Positions 37,964 to 50,397 of a stretch of DNA of 64,000 nucleotides are shown piece after piece; the first letter of the stretch is position 1, and each line of letters begins with the position of its first letter. The position numbers and the translations under genes were made by a program. This stretch comes from Mercurialis annua (taxonomy: Eukaryota > Streptophyta > Magnoliopsida > Malpighiales > Euphorbiaceae): positions 19,977,501-20,041,500 of the forward strand of contig NC_065577.1 of NCBI RefSeq assembly GCF_937616625.2, given 5' to 3'. The notes below the pieces were generated by a model. It worked only from the letters and a program-made list of their open reading frames with translations. It searched no databases and was not told the origin of the DNA.

Positions 37964-40900
37964 AATCGCTAAAAAGGCGAAATGTTTGGATTTGTTCCGT
38001 AATGTTTGTAAACATTTGGCTTAAATCACTAAAAAGTTGAAACATTTGGATTTATTCTGTAACGTTTGGCTTAAATCCCAAAAAAGGTTAAATGTTTGGC
38101 TTTGTTTTATGACGTCAATAAACGTTCGGCTTAAATCGATAAAAAGGTGAAACGTTTGGATTTATTTTGTAACGTTTGTAAACATTTGGCTTATATCGCT
38201 GGAAAGGTGAAACGTTTGGATTTGTTTCGTAACGTTTGTAGACGTTTAGCTTAAATTTCTAACAATGTGAAATGTTATGATTTGTTTCGTAAAGTTTTAA
38301 ACGTTTGGTTTAAATTGCTAAAAAGGTGAAACGCTTGGATTTTTTTTGTAACGTTTGTAAACATTTGGCTTAAATTTCTAAAAAGTTGAAACGCTTTTAT
38401 TTGTTTCGTAACGTTTGTAAAAGTTTGGCTTAAATTGCTAAAAAGGGAAAACGTATGGATTTGTTTTGTAACTTTTGTAAACGTTTGGCTTAAATTGCTA
38501 AAAATGTGAAACGTTTGGATTTGTTTCAAAAAGTTATAAATGTTTAGTTTAAATTTCTAAAAATGTGAAACGTTTGGATTTGATTGGTAACGTTTGCAAA
38601 CGTTTGGCTTAAGTCGCTAAAAAGGGGAAACGTTTGGATTTGTTTCGTAACGTTTGTAAACGTTTGGCTTAAATTGCTAAAACTGCGAAACGTTTGGATT
38701 TGTTTCATAAAGTTTTAAATATTTGGCTTAAATCGCTAAAAGGTGAAACGTTTGGATTTGTTTTGTAACATTTGTAAACGTTTGACTTAATCGCTAAAAA
38801 GGTAAAATGTTTGGATTTGTTCTGTAACGTTTGTAAACGTCCGGCTTAAATCGCTAAAAAGGTGAAACGGTTGGATTTTTTCGTAACATTTTAAACGTTT
38901 GGATTTGTTTCGAAACGTTTGGATTAGTTTCATAACGTCTGTAAACGTTTGGCTTCAGTCAATAAAAAGGTGAAACGTTTGGATTAGTTTCGTAAAGTTT
39001 TTAACATTTGGCTTAAATCACTAAAAATGAGAAATGTTTGGATTTGTTTCGTAACGTTTACAAACGTTTGTTTTTGTTTCGCAACGTTATAAAAGTTTGG
39101 CATAAATCGCCAAAATGGGAAAACGTTTGGTGTTGTTTTGCAACGTTTCTAAACGTTTTGGATTTGTTTCGTAATGTTTTAAATGTTTTGTTTTGATTGT
39201 AAAATTTATAAATGTTGGGCTTAAATTGCTAAAAAGTGAAAAGTTTGTTTTGTTCCGTAATGTTTGTAAACGTTTGGATTTGTTTCGTAACGTTTGTAAA
39301 TGTATGGCTTAAATCGCTAAAAAGGTGCAACGTTTGGATTTGTTTCGTAGCGCTTGTAAAGGTTTGGCTTAAAGCGCTAAAAATGTGAAACATTTGGATT
39401 AGTTTCGAAACGCTTGTAAACGTTTGGCTTAAATCGCTAAAAAGGTGAAACGTTTGGTTTTGTTTCTTAATTTTTTTAAACGTTTGGCTTAAATCGCTAA
39501 AAAGGTGAAGCGTTTGGTTTTATTTTGTAAAGTATGTAAACGTTTGGATTTGTTTCGTAGCGTTTGTTTCTTATCGTTTTAAGCGTTTGGTTTTGTTTCT
39601 TAGCATTTGTAAACGTTTAGATTTATTTTGTAACGTTTGTTTAGTAACGTTTTAAACGTTTTGTTTTGTTTCATAAAGTTTGTAAATATTTGGCTTAAAT
39701 CGCTAAAAAGGTAACATTTGTAAACGTTTGGCTTAAATCACTAAAAGGTGAAACGTTTGGATTTGTTTCGTAACGTTTGTAAACGTTTGGGTTCAATCGC
39801 TAAAAAGGTGAAATGTTGTTACTTGCTTCGTAACGTTTGTAAACGTTTAGGTTCAATCGCTAAAAGGTAAAACGTTTGGATTTGTTTCGTAGAGTTTGTT
39901 AATGTTTGGCTTAAATTGCTAAATATGTGAAACTTTTGTTTTGTTCCGTAGCATTAGTAATCGTTTGGCTTACATCGCTAAAAATGTGAAACATTTGGTT
40001 TTCTACCGTAACGTTAGTAAACGTTTGGCTTAAATTGCTAAAAAGGGGAATCGCTTGGATTTGTTTCGTAATGTTTGTAAACGTTTGGCTTAAATCGCTA
40101 AAAAGGTGAAACGTTTGGTTTTGTTTCGTAACGTTTGTAAACATTCGGCATAATTTGCTATAAAGGTGATACGCTTTGATTTCTTTCATAACGTTTGTAA
40201 ACGTTTGGCTTTGTTTCGTAATGTTTGTAAACATTTTGCTTGAATCGCTAAAAAGGTGAAACGTTTGGATTTGCTTCGTAACGGTTTAAAGGTTTGGATA
40301 TGTTTCGAAACGTTTGGATTTTTTTCGTAACATTTGTAAACGTTTGGCTTCAATCACTAAAAAGGGGAACCATTTGGATTTGTTTCGTAACGTTTGTAAA
40401 CGTTTGACTTAAATTGCTAAAAAGGTGAAACGTTTGGATTTGTTTCATAACCTTTGTAAACGAATGGTTTACATCGCTAAAAAGGGGAAACATTTGGATT
40501 TTTTTCGTAATGTTTGTAAACGTTTGGCTTATATTTCTAAAAAGGTGAAACATTTAGATTTGTTTCGTAACCTTTATAAAAGAATGGTTTAAATCACTAA
40601 ATAGGTGAAACGCTTAGATTTGTTTCGTAACGTTTGTAAACATTTGGCTTAAATTGCTAAAAAGGTGAAACGCTTGGTTATATTTCGTAACGTTTGTAAA
40701 TGTTTGGCTGAAATTGCTAAAAAGGTGGAACGCTTGGCTTTGTTTCGTAATGTTTGTAAACGTTTGGCATATATCTCTAAAAAGGTGAAACGTTTGGATT
40801 TGTTTCGTAAAGTTTGTAAATGTTTGGCTTAAATAGCTAAAAGGTGAAACGTTTGGATTTGTTTCGCAATGTTTACAAACGTTTGGCTTAAATCGTTAAA

Positions 40901-43900
40901 AAGGTGAAACGTGTAGATTTGTTTCGTATAGTTTGTAAACGTTTGGCTTAAATCGCTAATAAGGTGAAAAGTTTGGATTTGTTTCATAACGTTTGTAAAC
41001 GTTTGGCATAAATCGCTAAAAAGGTGAAATCTTTGTATTTCTTTCGCAACGTTTGTAAATTTTTGGCTTAAATTGCTTAAAAGGTGAAACACTTGTATTT
41101 GTTTCATAACATTTCTAAACGTTTGGCTTATATTGCTAAAAAGGTTAAACGCTTGAATTTGTTTCGTAATGTTTGTAAACGTTTGGCTTAAATTGCTAAA
41201 AAGGTAAAATGCTTGGTTTTGTTTCGTAAAGTTTGTAAACATTTGGTTTAAATCGTTAAAAATGTGAAACGTTTGGATTTGCTTCCTGACATTTTAAACG
41301 TTTGGTTTTTTTTCATAACGTTTGTTAACGATTGGCTTAAATCACTAAAAAGGGGAATCGTTTGGATTTGTTTCGTAATGTTTGTAAACATTTGGCTTAA
41401 ATCACTAAAATGGTGAAACATTTGGATTTGTTTCCTAACGTTTGTAAACGTTTGGCTAATACCGCTAAAAAGGTGAAACGTTTGGATTTGTTTCGTAACG
41501 TTTCTAAACGTTTGGCTTAAATGGCTAGAAAGGGGAAACGGTTGGATTTGTTTTGTAACCTTTGTAAAAGTTTGGCTTAAATTGCTAAAATAGTGAAACA
41601 CTTGGATTTGTTTCGAAACGTTTGTAAACGTTTGGTTTAAATTGCTAGAAAGGTGAAACGCTTGGATTTGTTTCGTAACGTTTGTAAACGTTTGTCTTAA
41701 ATTTTAAAAAAGGTGAATAATTTTGATTTGTTTCATAACCTTAATGAACGTTTGGCTTAAATCGCTAAAAAGCTGAAATGTTTGGATTTGTTTCATACGT
41801 TCGTAAACGTTTGGCTTAAATCGCTAAAAAGGTGAAACGTTTGGATTTGTTTCGTAACCTTTGTAAACGTTTGGTATAAATTGCTAAAAAGGTGAAACTC
41901 TTGGATTTGTTTCGTAACGTTTGTAAACGTTTGGCTTAAATTGCTAAAAAGGTGAAACGCTTGGATTTGTTTCGTAATGTTTGTAAATGTTTGGCTTCAA
42001 TCGCTAAAAATGTGAAAAGTTTGGTTTTGTTTCTAAAAGTTTGTAAACATTTGTCTTAAATTGCTAAAAAGGTGAAACGTTTGGATTAGTTTCGTAACGT
42101 TTGTATACGTTTAGCTTATATCGCTAAAAAGGTGAAACGTTTGGATTTGTTTCGTAACGTTTGTAACTGTTTGACTTAAATCGCTAAAAAGGTGAAACGT
42201 TTGGATTTGTTTCGCAACGTTTGTAAACGTTTGGGCTTAAATCACTAAAAAGGCGAAACGTTTGGATTTGTTTCATATCGTTTGTAAACGTTTGGCTTAA
42301 TTCGCTAAAAAGATGAAACGTTTGGATTTGTTTCGTAATCTCTGTAAACGTTTGGCTTTAATTGCTAAAAAGGCGAAATGTTTTGATTTGTTTCATAGCG
42401 TTTATAAACATTTGGCTTAAATCGCTAAAAATGTGAAACATTTCGAATTATTTCGTACCGTTTGTAAACGTTTGGCTTAAATCGCTAAAAAAGTGAAATA
42501 TTTGGATTTGATTCGTAACGTTTGTAAACATTTGGCTTAAATTGCTAAAAAGGTGAAATACTTGAATTTGTTTCGTAACGTTTGTAAACGTTTGGCTTAA
42601 TTTGCTAAAACGTTGAATCGCTTGGATTTGTTTCGTTACGTTTGTAAACATTTGGCTTAAATTGCTAAAAGGGTGAAATGCTTGGTTTTTTTAGTAACGT
42701 TTGTAAATGTTTGGCTTAAATTGATAAAAATGTGAAACGTTTGGATTTGTTTCATATCATTTGTAAACGTTTGGCTGCAATCGCTAAAAAGGTGAAACAT
42801 TTGGATTTGTTTCGTAACCTTTGTAAATTTTTGGCTTAAATCGCTAAAATGGTGAAATGTTTGGATTTGATTCGTAGCGTTTTAAACGTTCGGCTTACAT
42901 CGCTAAAAAGGGGAAACGTTTCAATTTGTTTTGTAACTAAAATGGCTAAAAAGGTGAAACTTTTGGATTTGTTTCGTAACATTTGTAAACGTTTAGCTTA
43001 AATAGCTAAAAAGGTGAAACATTTGGATTTGTTTCGTAATGTTTGTAAACGTTTGGTTTAAATAGCTATAAATTTGAAACGTTTGGATTTATTCCGTAAC
43101 GTTTGTAAACATTTGACCTAAACTGCTAAAAAGGTTAAACGCTTGGATTTGTTTCGTAACATTTATAAACGTTTGGCCTAAATTGCTAAACATGTGAAAC
43201 GCTTGGATTTATTTCGTAACGTTTGTAAACTTTTGGCTTAACTCGCTAAAATGAGAAACATTTGGATTTGTTTGGTAACGTTTTAAACGTTTGGTTTTGT
43301 TTTGGCTGAAATCGCTAAAAAGGAGAATTATCTGGATTTGTTTCTTAATGTTTGTAAACGTTGGCTTAAATCGCTAAAGAGGTGAAATGTTTGGATTTGT
43401 TTTGTAACGTTTGTAAGCATTTCTTTTAAATCGCTAAAAAGGTGAAACACTTGGATTTGTTTCGTAACGTTTGGCTTAAATTACTAATAAGGTGAAACGC
43501 TTGGATTTGTTTCGTAATGTTTTTAAACGTTTGGCTTAAATCGCTAAAAATGAGAAACGTTTGGATTTTTTTGGTAACGTTTTAAACGTCTGGTTTTGTT
43601 TCGAAACGTTTGTAAACGTTTGGCTGAAATCGCCAAAAAGGTGAAACGATTGGATTGTGAAACGTTTGGATTTGTTTCGTAACGTTTGTAAACGTTTGCC
43701 TTAAATCGCTAAAAACGTGAAACGTTTGGATTTGTTTTGTAACGTTTGTATTTGGCTTACATTGTTTAAAAGGTGAAACACTTGGATTTGTTTCGTAACG
43801 TTGGTAATCGTTTGGCTTAAATTTCTAAAAAGATGAAACGCTTGGATTTGTTTCGTAACGTTTGTAAACGGTTGGCTTAAATTGCTAGAAAGGTGAAAAA

Positions 43901-46900
43901 TTTGGATTTGTTTCGTAACCTTTGTAAACGTTATGCTTAAATCGCTAAAAAGGTGAAACATTTGGATTTGCTTCTTATGTTTGTAAACGTTTGGCTTAAA
44001 TCGCTAAAAAGGTGAAATGTTTGGATTTGTTTCGTAACGTTTGTAAACGTTCGGTTTAAATGGCTAAAAAGGTGAAATTCTTGGATTTGTTTCGTAACAT
44101 TTATAAATGTTTGGCTTAAATTGCTAAAAAGGGTAAACATTTGGATTTGTTTCGTAACGTTTGTAAACGTTTGACCTTAATTGCTAAAAAGGTGAAACGC
44201 TTGGTTTTATTTCGTAATGTTTGTAAACGTTTGGCTTAAGTCGCTAAAAATGGGAAACGTTTGGATTTGTTTCGTAACGTTTTGAACGATTGGTTTTGTT
44301 TCATAACGTTTGTAAAAAAATTTCTTAAATTGCTAAAAAGGTGAAATGTTTGGTTTTGTTTCGTAACGTTTGTAAAAATTTGGCTAAAATTGCTAAAAAG
44401 GTTAAACTTTTGGATTTGTTTCGTAGCATTTATAAACGTTTGGCTTAAATCGCTAAAAAGGTGAAACCTTTTGATTTGTTCCGTACCGTTTGTAAACATT
44501 CTGCTTAAATCTCTAAAAAGGTGAAACGCTTGGATTTGTTTCGTAACGTTTGTAAATGTTTGGCTTAAATTGCTAAAAATGTGGAAACGATTGGATTTGT
44601 TTCGTAATGTTTGTAAATGTATGGCTTAAATTGTCTAAAAGGTAAAACTTTTGGATTTGTTTCATAACGTTCGTAAACATTTCGCTTAAATCGCTAAAAA
44701 GGTGAAACGTTTGGATATATTTTGTAACTTTTTAGACGTTTGGCTTAAATTGCTAAAATGGGGAAACGTTTAAATTTGTTTCGTAATGTTTGCAAACGTT
44801 TGGAAAATATGCTAAAAATGTGAAACGTTGGGTTCTGTTTCATAACGTTTGTAAAAGTTCGGCTTAAATCGCTAAAAAGATGAAACATTTGGATTTGATT
44901 TGTAACGTTTGTAAACGTTTGATTAAATTGCTAAAAAGGTGAAAAGCTTGGATTTGTTTCGTAACTTTTGTAAACGTCTGGCTTAAATTGCTAAAAAGGT
45001 GAAACATTTGGATTTGTTTCATAACCTTTGTAAACGTTTCGCATACATCACTAAAAAGGTGAAACATTTGGATTTGTTTCGCAACATTTGTAAACGTTTG
45101 GCTTACATTGCTAAAAAGGTGAAACACTTGGATTTGTTTTGTAACGTTTGTAAACGTTTGGCTTAAATTGCTAAAAAGGAGAAACATTTGGCTTTGTTCA
45201 TAACCTTGTAAACATTTGGCTTACATCGCTAAAAAGGTTAATTGTTTGGATTTGATTCGTAACATTTGTAAACGTTTGGTTTACATTGCTGAAAATGTGA
45301 AACGCTTGGATTTTTTTAGTAACGTTTGTAAACGTTTGGCTTAAATTGCTATAAAGGAGAAACGCTTGGAATTTTTTCGTAGCGTTTGTAAACGTTTGGC
45401 TTAAATTTCTAAAAAGGTGAAACATTTTGATTTGTTTCGTAGTGTTTCTAAACGTTTGACTTAAATCGCTAAAAAGGAAACACGCTTGGATTTGTTTCGT
45501 ACCGTTTGTAAATATTTGGCTTGAATCGCTAAAAAGGTGAAACATTTGGATTTGTTTCTTAATGTTTGTAAACGTTTGGCTTAAATTACTAAAAAGGTGG
45601 AAACCCTTGGATTTGTTTCGTAACGTTTGCAAACATTTGGCTTGAATTTCTAAAAATGTGAAACGCTTGGCTTTGTTTCGTAACGTTTGTAAACGTTTGG
45701 CTTAAATTGCTAAAAATATGAAACGTTTGGTTTGCTTCGTAACATTTGTAAACGTTTGGCTTCAATCGCTAAAAAGGTGAAACTCTTGAATTTGTTTCTT
45801 AACGTTTGTAAACGTTTGGCTTTAATCGCTAAAAAAGTGAAACGTTTGGATTTGTTTCGTAGCGTTTGTAAACGTTTGGCTTAAATTGCTAAAAAGGTGA
45901 AACGCTTGTATTTGTTGCATAATGTGTGTAAATGTTTGGCTTAAATTGCAAAAAAGGTGAAATGCTTGGATTTGTTTCGTAACGTTTGTAAACGTTTGGC
46001 TTACATTGCTAAAAAGGTGAAACGTTTGGATTTTTTCATAGCTTTTGTAAACGTTTGCCTTAAATCGCTAAAAAGGTTAAACGTTTGGATTTGTTTCGTG
46101 CCGTTTGTAAATGTTTGGCTTAAATCGCTAAAAAGGTGAAATGTTCGGATTTGTTTCTTATCGTTTGTAAACATTTTGCTTAAATTGCTAAAAAGGTGAA
46201 ACGCTTGGCTTTGATTCATAACATCAGTAAATGTTTGGCTTAAATCGCTAAAAATGTTACACGTTTGGATTTGTTTCGTAACGTTTTAAATGTTTGGTTT
46301 TATTTTATAGCGTTTGTAAATGTTTGGTTTAAATCTCTAAGAAGGTGAAACATTTGGATTTGTTTCGTAACGTTTGTAAACGTTTGGCTTAAATTGTTAA
46401 AAAGACGAAACGTTTGGATTTGTTTTGTAATGTTTGTAAACGTTTGGCTTAAATCGCTAAAACGGTGAAAGTTTGAATTTGTTTCGCAACGTTTTTAAAC
46501 GTTTGGCTTAAATCGCTAAAAAGGGGAAACGTTTGTATTTGTTTTGTAACATTTATAAATGTTTCGCTTAAATCGCTAAAAAGGTCAAATGTTTGGATTT
46601 GTTTTGTAATGTTTGTAAGCGTTTGGCTTGAATCGCTAAAAAGGTGGAACGTTTGGATTTGTTTTGTAACGTTTGTAAACGTTTGGCCCAAATTGCTAAA
46701 AACGTGAAACACTTGGTTTTGTTTCGTAACGTTTTTAAAAGTTTGGTTTAAATCGCTAAAAATGTGAAACGTGGGGAAACGTTTAGCATTGTGTTGTAAC
46801 ATTCGTAAACGTTTAGATTTGTTTTGAGCGTTTGGTTATGTTTTGTATCTTTTGTAAACCTTATGCTTAAATCGCTAAAAAGGTGAAACATTTTTTTTTC

Positions 46901-46965
46901 GTAATGTTTGCAAATGTTTGGCTTAAATTGCTAAAAAGGCAAAACGTTTGGATTTGTTTCGTAAC
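37964..46965 (+). repeat. 60-bp satellite array, block 3 (~150 monomers, single orientation)
   Basis: This is the longest and most regular block, all on the consensus strand. Most variation sits at CpG steps (ACGTTT to ATGTTT or ACATTT). Two linked monomer types are visible: AATTGCT with CGCTTGG, and AATCGCT with CGTTTGG. Contracted units with a GTTTTAAACGTTTGG core occur sporadically. Long minus-strand frames with the repeat 'QIQTFHLFSDLSQTFTNVTK' follow from the 60-bp period. No promoter or codon bias supports them. Confidence 0.95.
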
Positions 46966-47674
46966 TGTCACGACCCAAATCTCATGGGCCGAGACCGGCG
47001 CTACGGAATGGGAGTGGTTGCTCCGAAACCCGTAGCAAGCCTCAAACGTAAAACAATTTTTTCGCAAATCAAAAACGTCATGCATGAAAGACATAAATAC
47101 GTGTCATTAATAACGCGGCAAGCGTATAACATTAATAACTTTTAAACGTTAAAGTTATGTTTACAGAAAACAATTTAATATAAACTGACATACAAACATC
47201 TATTTACTGCACCTCTAAGAGTAAAGTACTGTTTCTTTACATACTTTCAAAAATACATACTTCTGGAAGTAGGATAGAAGTCTATTGCTTCAAAAGCGTC
47301 TTTCACCTGAAAGGAAATCTGTGAGGGCTCAATATATGGGAATATACTAAGTGAGTTCATACATTTACTAATAAGTATTCAAATAAAACGTAAAACAATG
47401 CAATAGCATTCAAATCATATGCAGTCAAGTACAAGATCCGATTGAAACCCTAATCCTCGAACATATCATTCGTATATATATAATCAAATCAAATCGATCC
47501 AAATGGTCTGACCCAGGATTGTTCACACTCTGCCTCGTCGATCGCGACCAAACTCTTAATCTCATAGTGTGAGTCCAACTCACTAGATACGGGGACTCCA
47601 GGTTACACCGTAACCGAGTGCTCACTCGTATCGAATTCATTGTCCAACTTCGAAATTCATATTCATAAAAATAT

Positions 47675-48011
47675 GGCTTAACCCATCTAGAGGTCCCTGT
47701 ACTTTACACTTTTTTTTCCGTAGGTCCTTATACTTTATTTTTGTATTATCTGGTCCTTCTACTTACCTATTTTCGATTTTGATGTCCTTTTTGAGTTTTT
47801 TTCAGTCCCTGTACTTATAATTTTTTTTCCTCCAGTCCCTCTACTTACAATCTTTTTTTTCTCCAAGTCACACAAAAGGACATGAAAAAACTCAAAAAGG
47901 ACCCGAAAATAAAAAATAGGTAAGTAGAGGAATCAGAAAATACAAAAATGAAGTATAAGGACCAACGGAAAAAAAAGTGTAAAATACAAGGGCTTCTACA
48001 TGAGTTTGGCC
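47675..48011. mobile_element. Foldback MITE, 337 bp, with 9-bp target duplication
   Basis: The two halves are inverted repeats of ~150 bp built from lines such as GGTCCTTATACTT and CTACTTACCTATTTT. The 9-bp TAAAAATAT flanks both sides (47666-47674 and 48012-48020), which suggests a Mutator-type MITE. It has no coding capacity and interrupts the E LTR. Confidence 0.85.
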
Positions 48012-48609
48012 TAAAAATATTCATATTCGTAATCAAATTTACAGCTGTATCAAATCAAAACTGGTGATCACACAGTCCTATTGTCGCCCAATAGGTAGCC
48101 CGTTCCATCAGATCAATACCGGTTTCAAATCAAACATATATGCAATTCAAATAAAGAATTCGTATTGCAACAGTCAAATCAAACGTAAAGAATTTTCTTG
48201 TATAAATACTTTAAAATTAAATCGTATAAACTCACTGAAATCGCTTATCTAAAAAAACGTCGGGGCTTAAAAACGTCAAGCTTCCCGAGCTCCCGGACCA
48301 GCTGCTTCTTGCCTCGCCGGATCTAAAACAAATTTTAAAACAATCGACTTACATCAGAATCTTATTCTAAGATTGACTCTAAACTCGAGACACGACACAT
48401 GACACTCATTAATCGTCGTGCTTCTCACGTGTTTATCCCGATAAACGGTATCTAACTCGTTTACGGATCGAATATCATCTCTACATCGATTCTCGTTTAA
48501 CCTCGTTAGGTTAACGTCTCAAACTAATCGATAATTAATCAAATACTAATTGATATTAAATCTCGATATGCGTGTACGACAAATTTTTCGAAAATGGGCC
48601 GATCGGCGG

Positions 48610-48705
48610 ATTCACAGTGCGTGCGCACAGTCCGCAGACTATGTGGTCGCACAGTCTAGCTGTGCGCGCGCACAGATCGGCTGTGCGACGCACAGCCACG
48701 GGCTT
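48610..48705. repeat. CpG-rich dyad repeats in the E LTR
   Basis: CACAG recurs at short intervals with GTGCGCGCGCAC-type palindromes, in an otherwise AT-rich LTR. It lies ~350-440 bp downstream of the TATA, so in the transcribed leader. Confidence 0.7.
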
Positions 48706-49335
48706 TCGCCCGGGGGTCGATTCTGACGTGCTTTCAATACGAAAATGCTCATATCACACGTATAACACATAATCGAAGTTTAAAACGTTATAATTAAATC
48801 CTATAATCGTTAAAACAATAAAATCGTTTCGTGGCTTAAAACTTTAACTTGATATATTAAGAAATTTATCCATCCAAACGGTAAAACCTCAAGCTTACCG
48901 TGATTCGCCGTCGAAATATGATCGTTTCGAGCTATAGAATGTCAGAAACGGACGAGAAATGGAGATCGAGCAATGAAACCGATAGATTTTCGACGAAGAA
49001 AAGAAAAAGATCTAATAATGGTTCTGGACTATCCCTTCTCATTTCATTCTTATATATATATTGGCTAATTTGCACTTTGGTCCTTGAAACTTTTCAAAAG
49101 TTTCAATTTAATCCAAAACCTATTCACGTCCAAATTTTAAATGGTCTCCTATTGACTCGAAACTTTTATCATAAATACTATAAAATATTTCACGGACTTT
49201 ATCAAAATAAATTCCGTCACGGGATTTATAATTTATTTTATATTAATTTTCGAAGCTATTTCTCTAAATCCCGCTACATTACTTAATAAAAATTATTCTA
49301 AATTCCCGATATAATTAAACTAAATTCTCCTTAAT

Positions 49336-50397
49336 TCAATTAATCGGAAATCTCGACACGTGGCACGACTTAATTATCTTAAATATTTGGGGTATTACAT
49401 TCACCCCCCTTAAAATAAATTCGTCTTCGAATTTAAAATTTAGCCACGTACCTTGAGCGAATAAATAAGGGTACTTCTGCCTCATATCCTCTTCTGTCTC
49501 CCACGTGCATTCTTCTATAGACTGACTGCGCCAAAGAACTTTCACCATCGAAATCCTCTTCGTTTGCAACTGTCGTATATATGTGTCGACAATCAACACT
49601 GGTTGTTCCTCGTATGTTAGTTCTTCACTCACGTCCACTACTTGCGGTTGAATTATTCGAGTATGATCCGATACATATTTCCGAAACATGGAAATATGAA
49701 AGACTAGATGGACTTGTGACATCTCCGGTGGTAAGTCTAACTTATAGGCAACTGAGCCTATGCGTTCTACGATCTGATAAGGTCCGCAATATCTCAGAGC
49801 CAATTTACCCTTCTTTCTGAAACAAATCACTCCTTTCATTGGTGATACTTTGAGAAAAACATATTCTCCGATCTGAAACTCGATATCTTTTCTCTTAGGA
49901 TCTGCGTAACTCTTCTGTCGACTGAACGCCGTGTTTAAACGTTGCTTTATCAACGGTACTTTCTCTGACGTAATCTGGATGATCTCTGCTCCAGATAACT
50001 TCCACTCACCGACTTCATCCCAAAAAATAGGGGATCTACACTTGAGACCGTATAGTGCTTCGTAAGGAGCCATCTCGATGCTCGAGTGGTAGCTGTTGTT
50101 GTAGGCGAATTGTTCAAAGGTAGATATGTATCCCAACTACCTCTGGAGTCTAATACGCATAATCGAAGCATATCTTCTAACGTTTGAATAGTTCGCTCAG
50201 ACTGGCCGTATGTCTGAGGATGGAACGCAATACTGAAGTTTAATCGCGTTCCTAATGCTTCTTGTAAGCTCTTCCAGAAGTCAGAGGTAAATACGGAACC
50301 TCTATCGTAAACGATTGACACGGGGACTCTGTGTAGGCTCACGATCTTGTTGATATTTTCTTGAGCTAACTTTGCTGCCGAATATGTCATCTTGATA
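49336..50397 (-). pseudogene. pol: Integrase C-terminal half and chromodomain of element E, truncated
   Basis: The segment encodes the integrase core from KMTYSAAKLAQENI onward. The second catalytic Asp is present (VYDRGSVFTS) and so is the Glu (GQSERT), although the usual DGQ is YGQ. A frameshift near 50120 splits the core. The frame then continues through 'EALYGLKCRSPIFWDEVGE' and the GPY/F-type domain (YCGPYQIVERIG). A chromodomain-like tail with VKVLWRSQSIEECTWETEED and YPYLF follows. Downstream the frame reads the hairpin (FEDEF), the polypurine tract and 64 bases of LTR before a stop. The N-terminal part is cut off by LTR F at 50398. Confidence 0.88.
49400..49412 (-). other. Polypurine tract of element E
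   Basis: On the minus strand AAGGGGGGTGAA precedes TGTAATACCCC. The perfect AATTCG-AAGA-CGAATT dyad lies just upstream at 49418-49433. Confidence 0.8.

Larger units (their letters stand above)
46966..49399 (-). mobile_element. 3' LTR of element E (minus strand), ~2.1 kb without the inserted MITE
   Basis: It starts TGTAATACCCC at 49399 and ends GGTCGTGACA at 46966, directly after satellite GTAAC. It has a G-box CACGTG at 49357-49362, a TATA-like (TA)5 at 49051-49060 and a CpG-rich block of CACAG/GTGCG repeats at 48610-48705. Its two ends resemble family X more than family A. A MITE sits at 47675-48011. Confidence 0.88.

Noticed and set aside
37964..46965. CRISPR array
   Set aside because: There is no constant repeat with unique spacers; all 60 bp of each unit are related. 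The context is a plant genome.
37964..46965. CENP-B box in the satellite
   Set aside because: The TTCGTAACG stretch lacks the A and CGGG positions of the box consensus, so a centromere call is not supported by motif.
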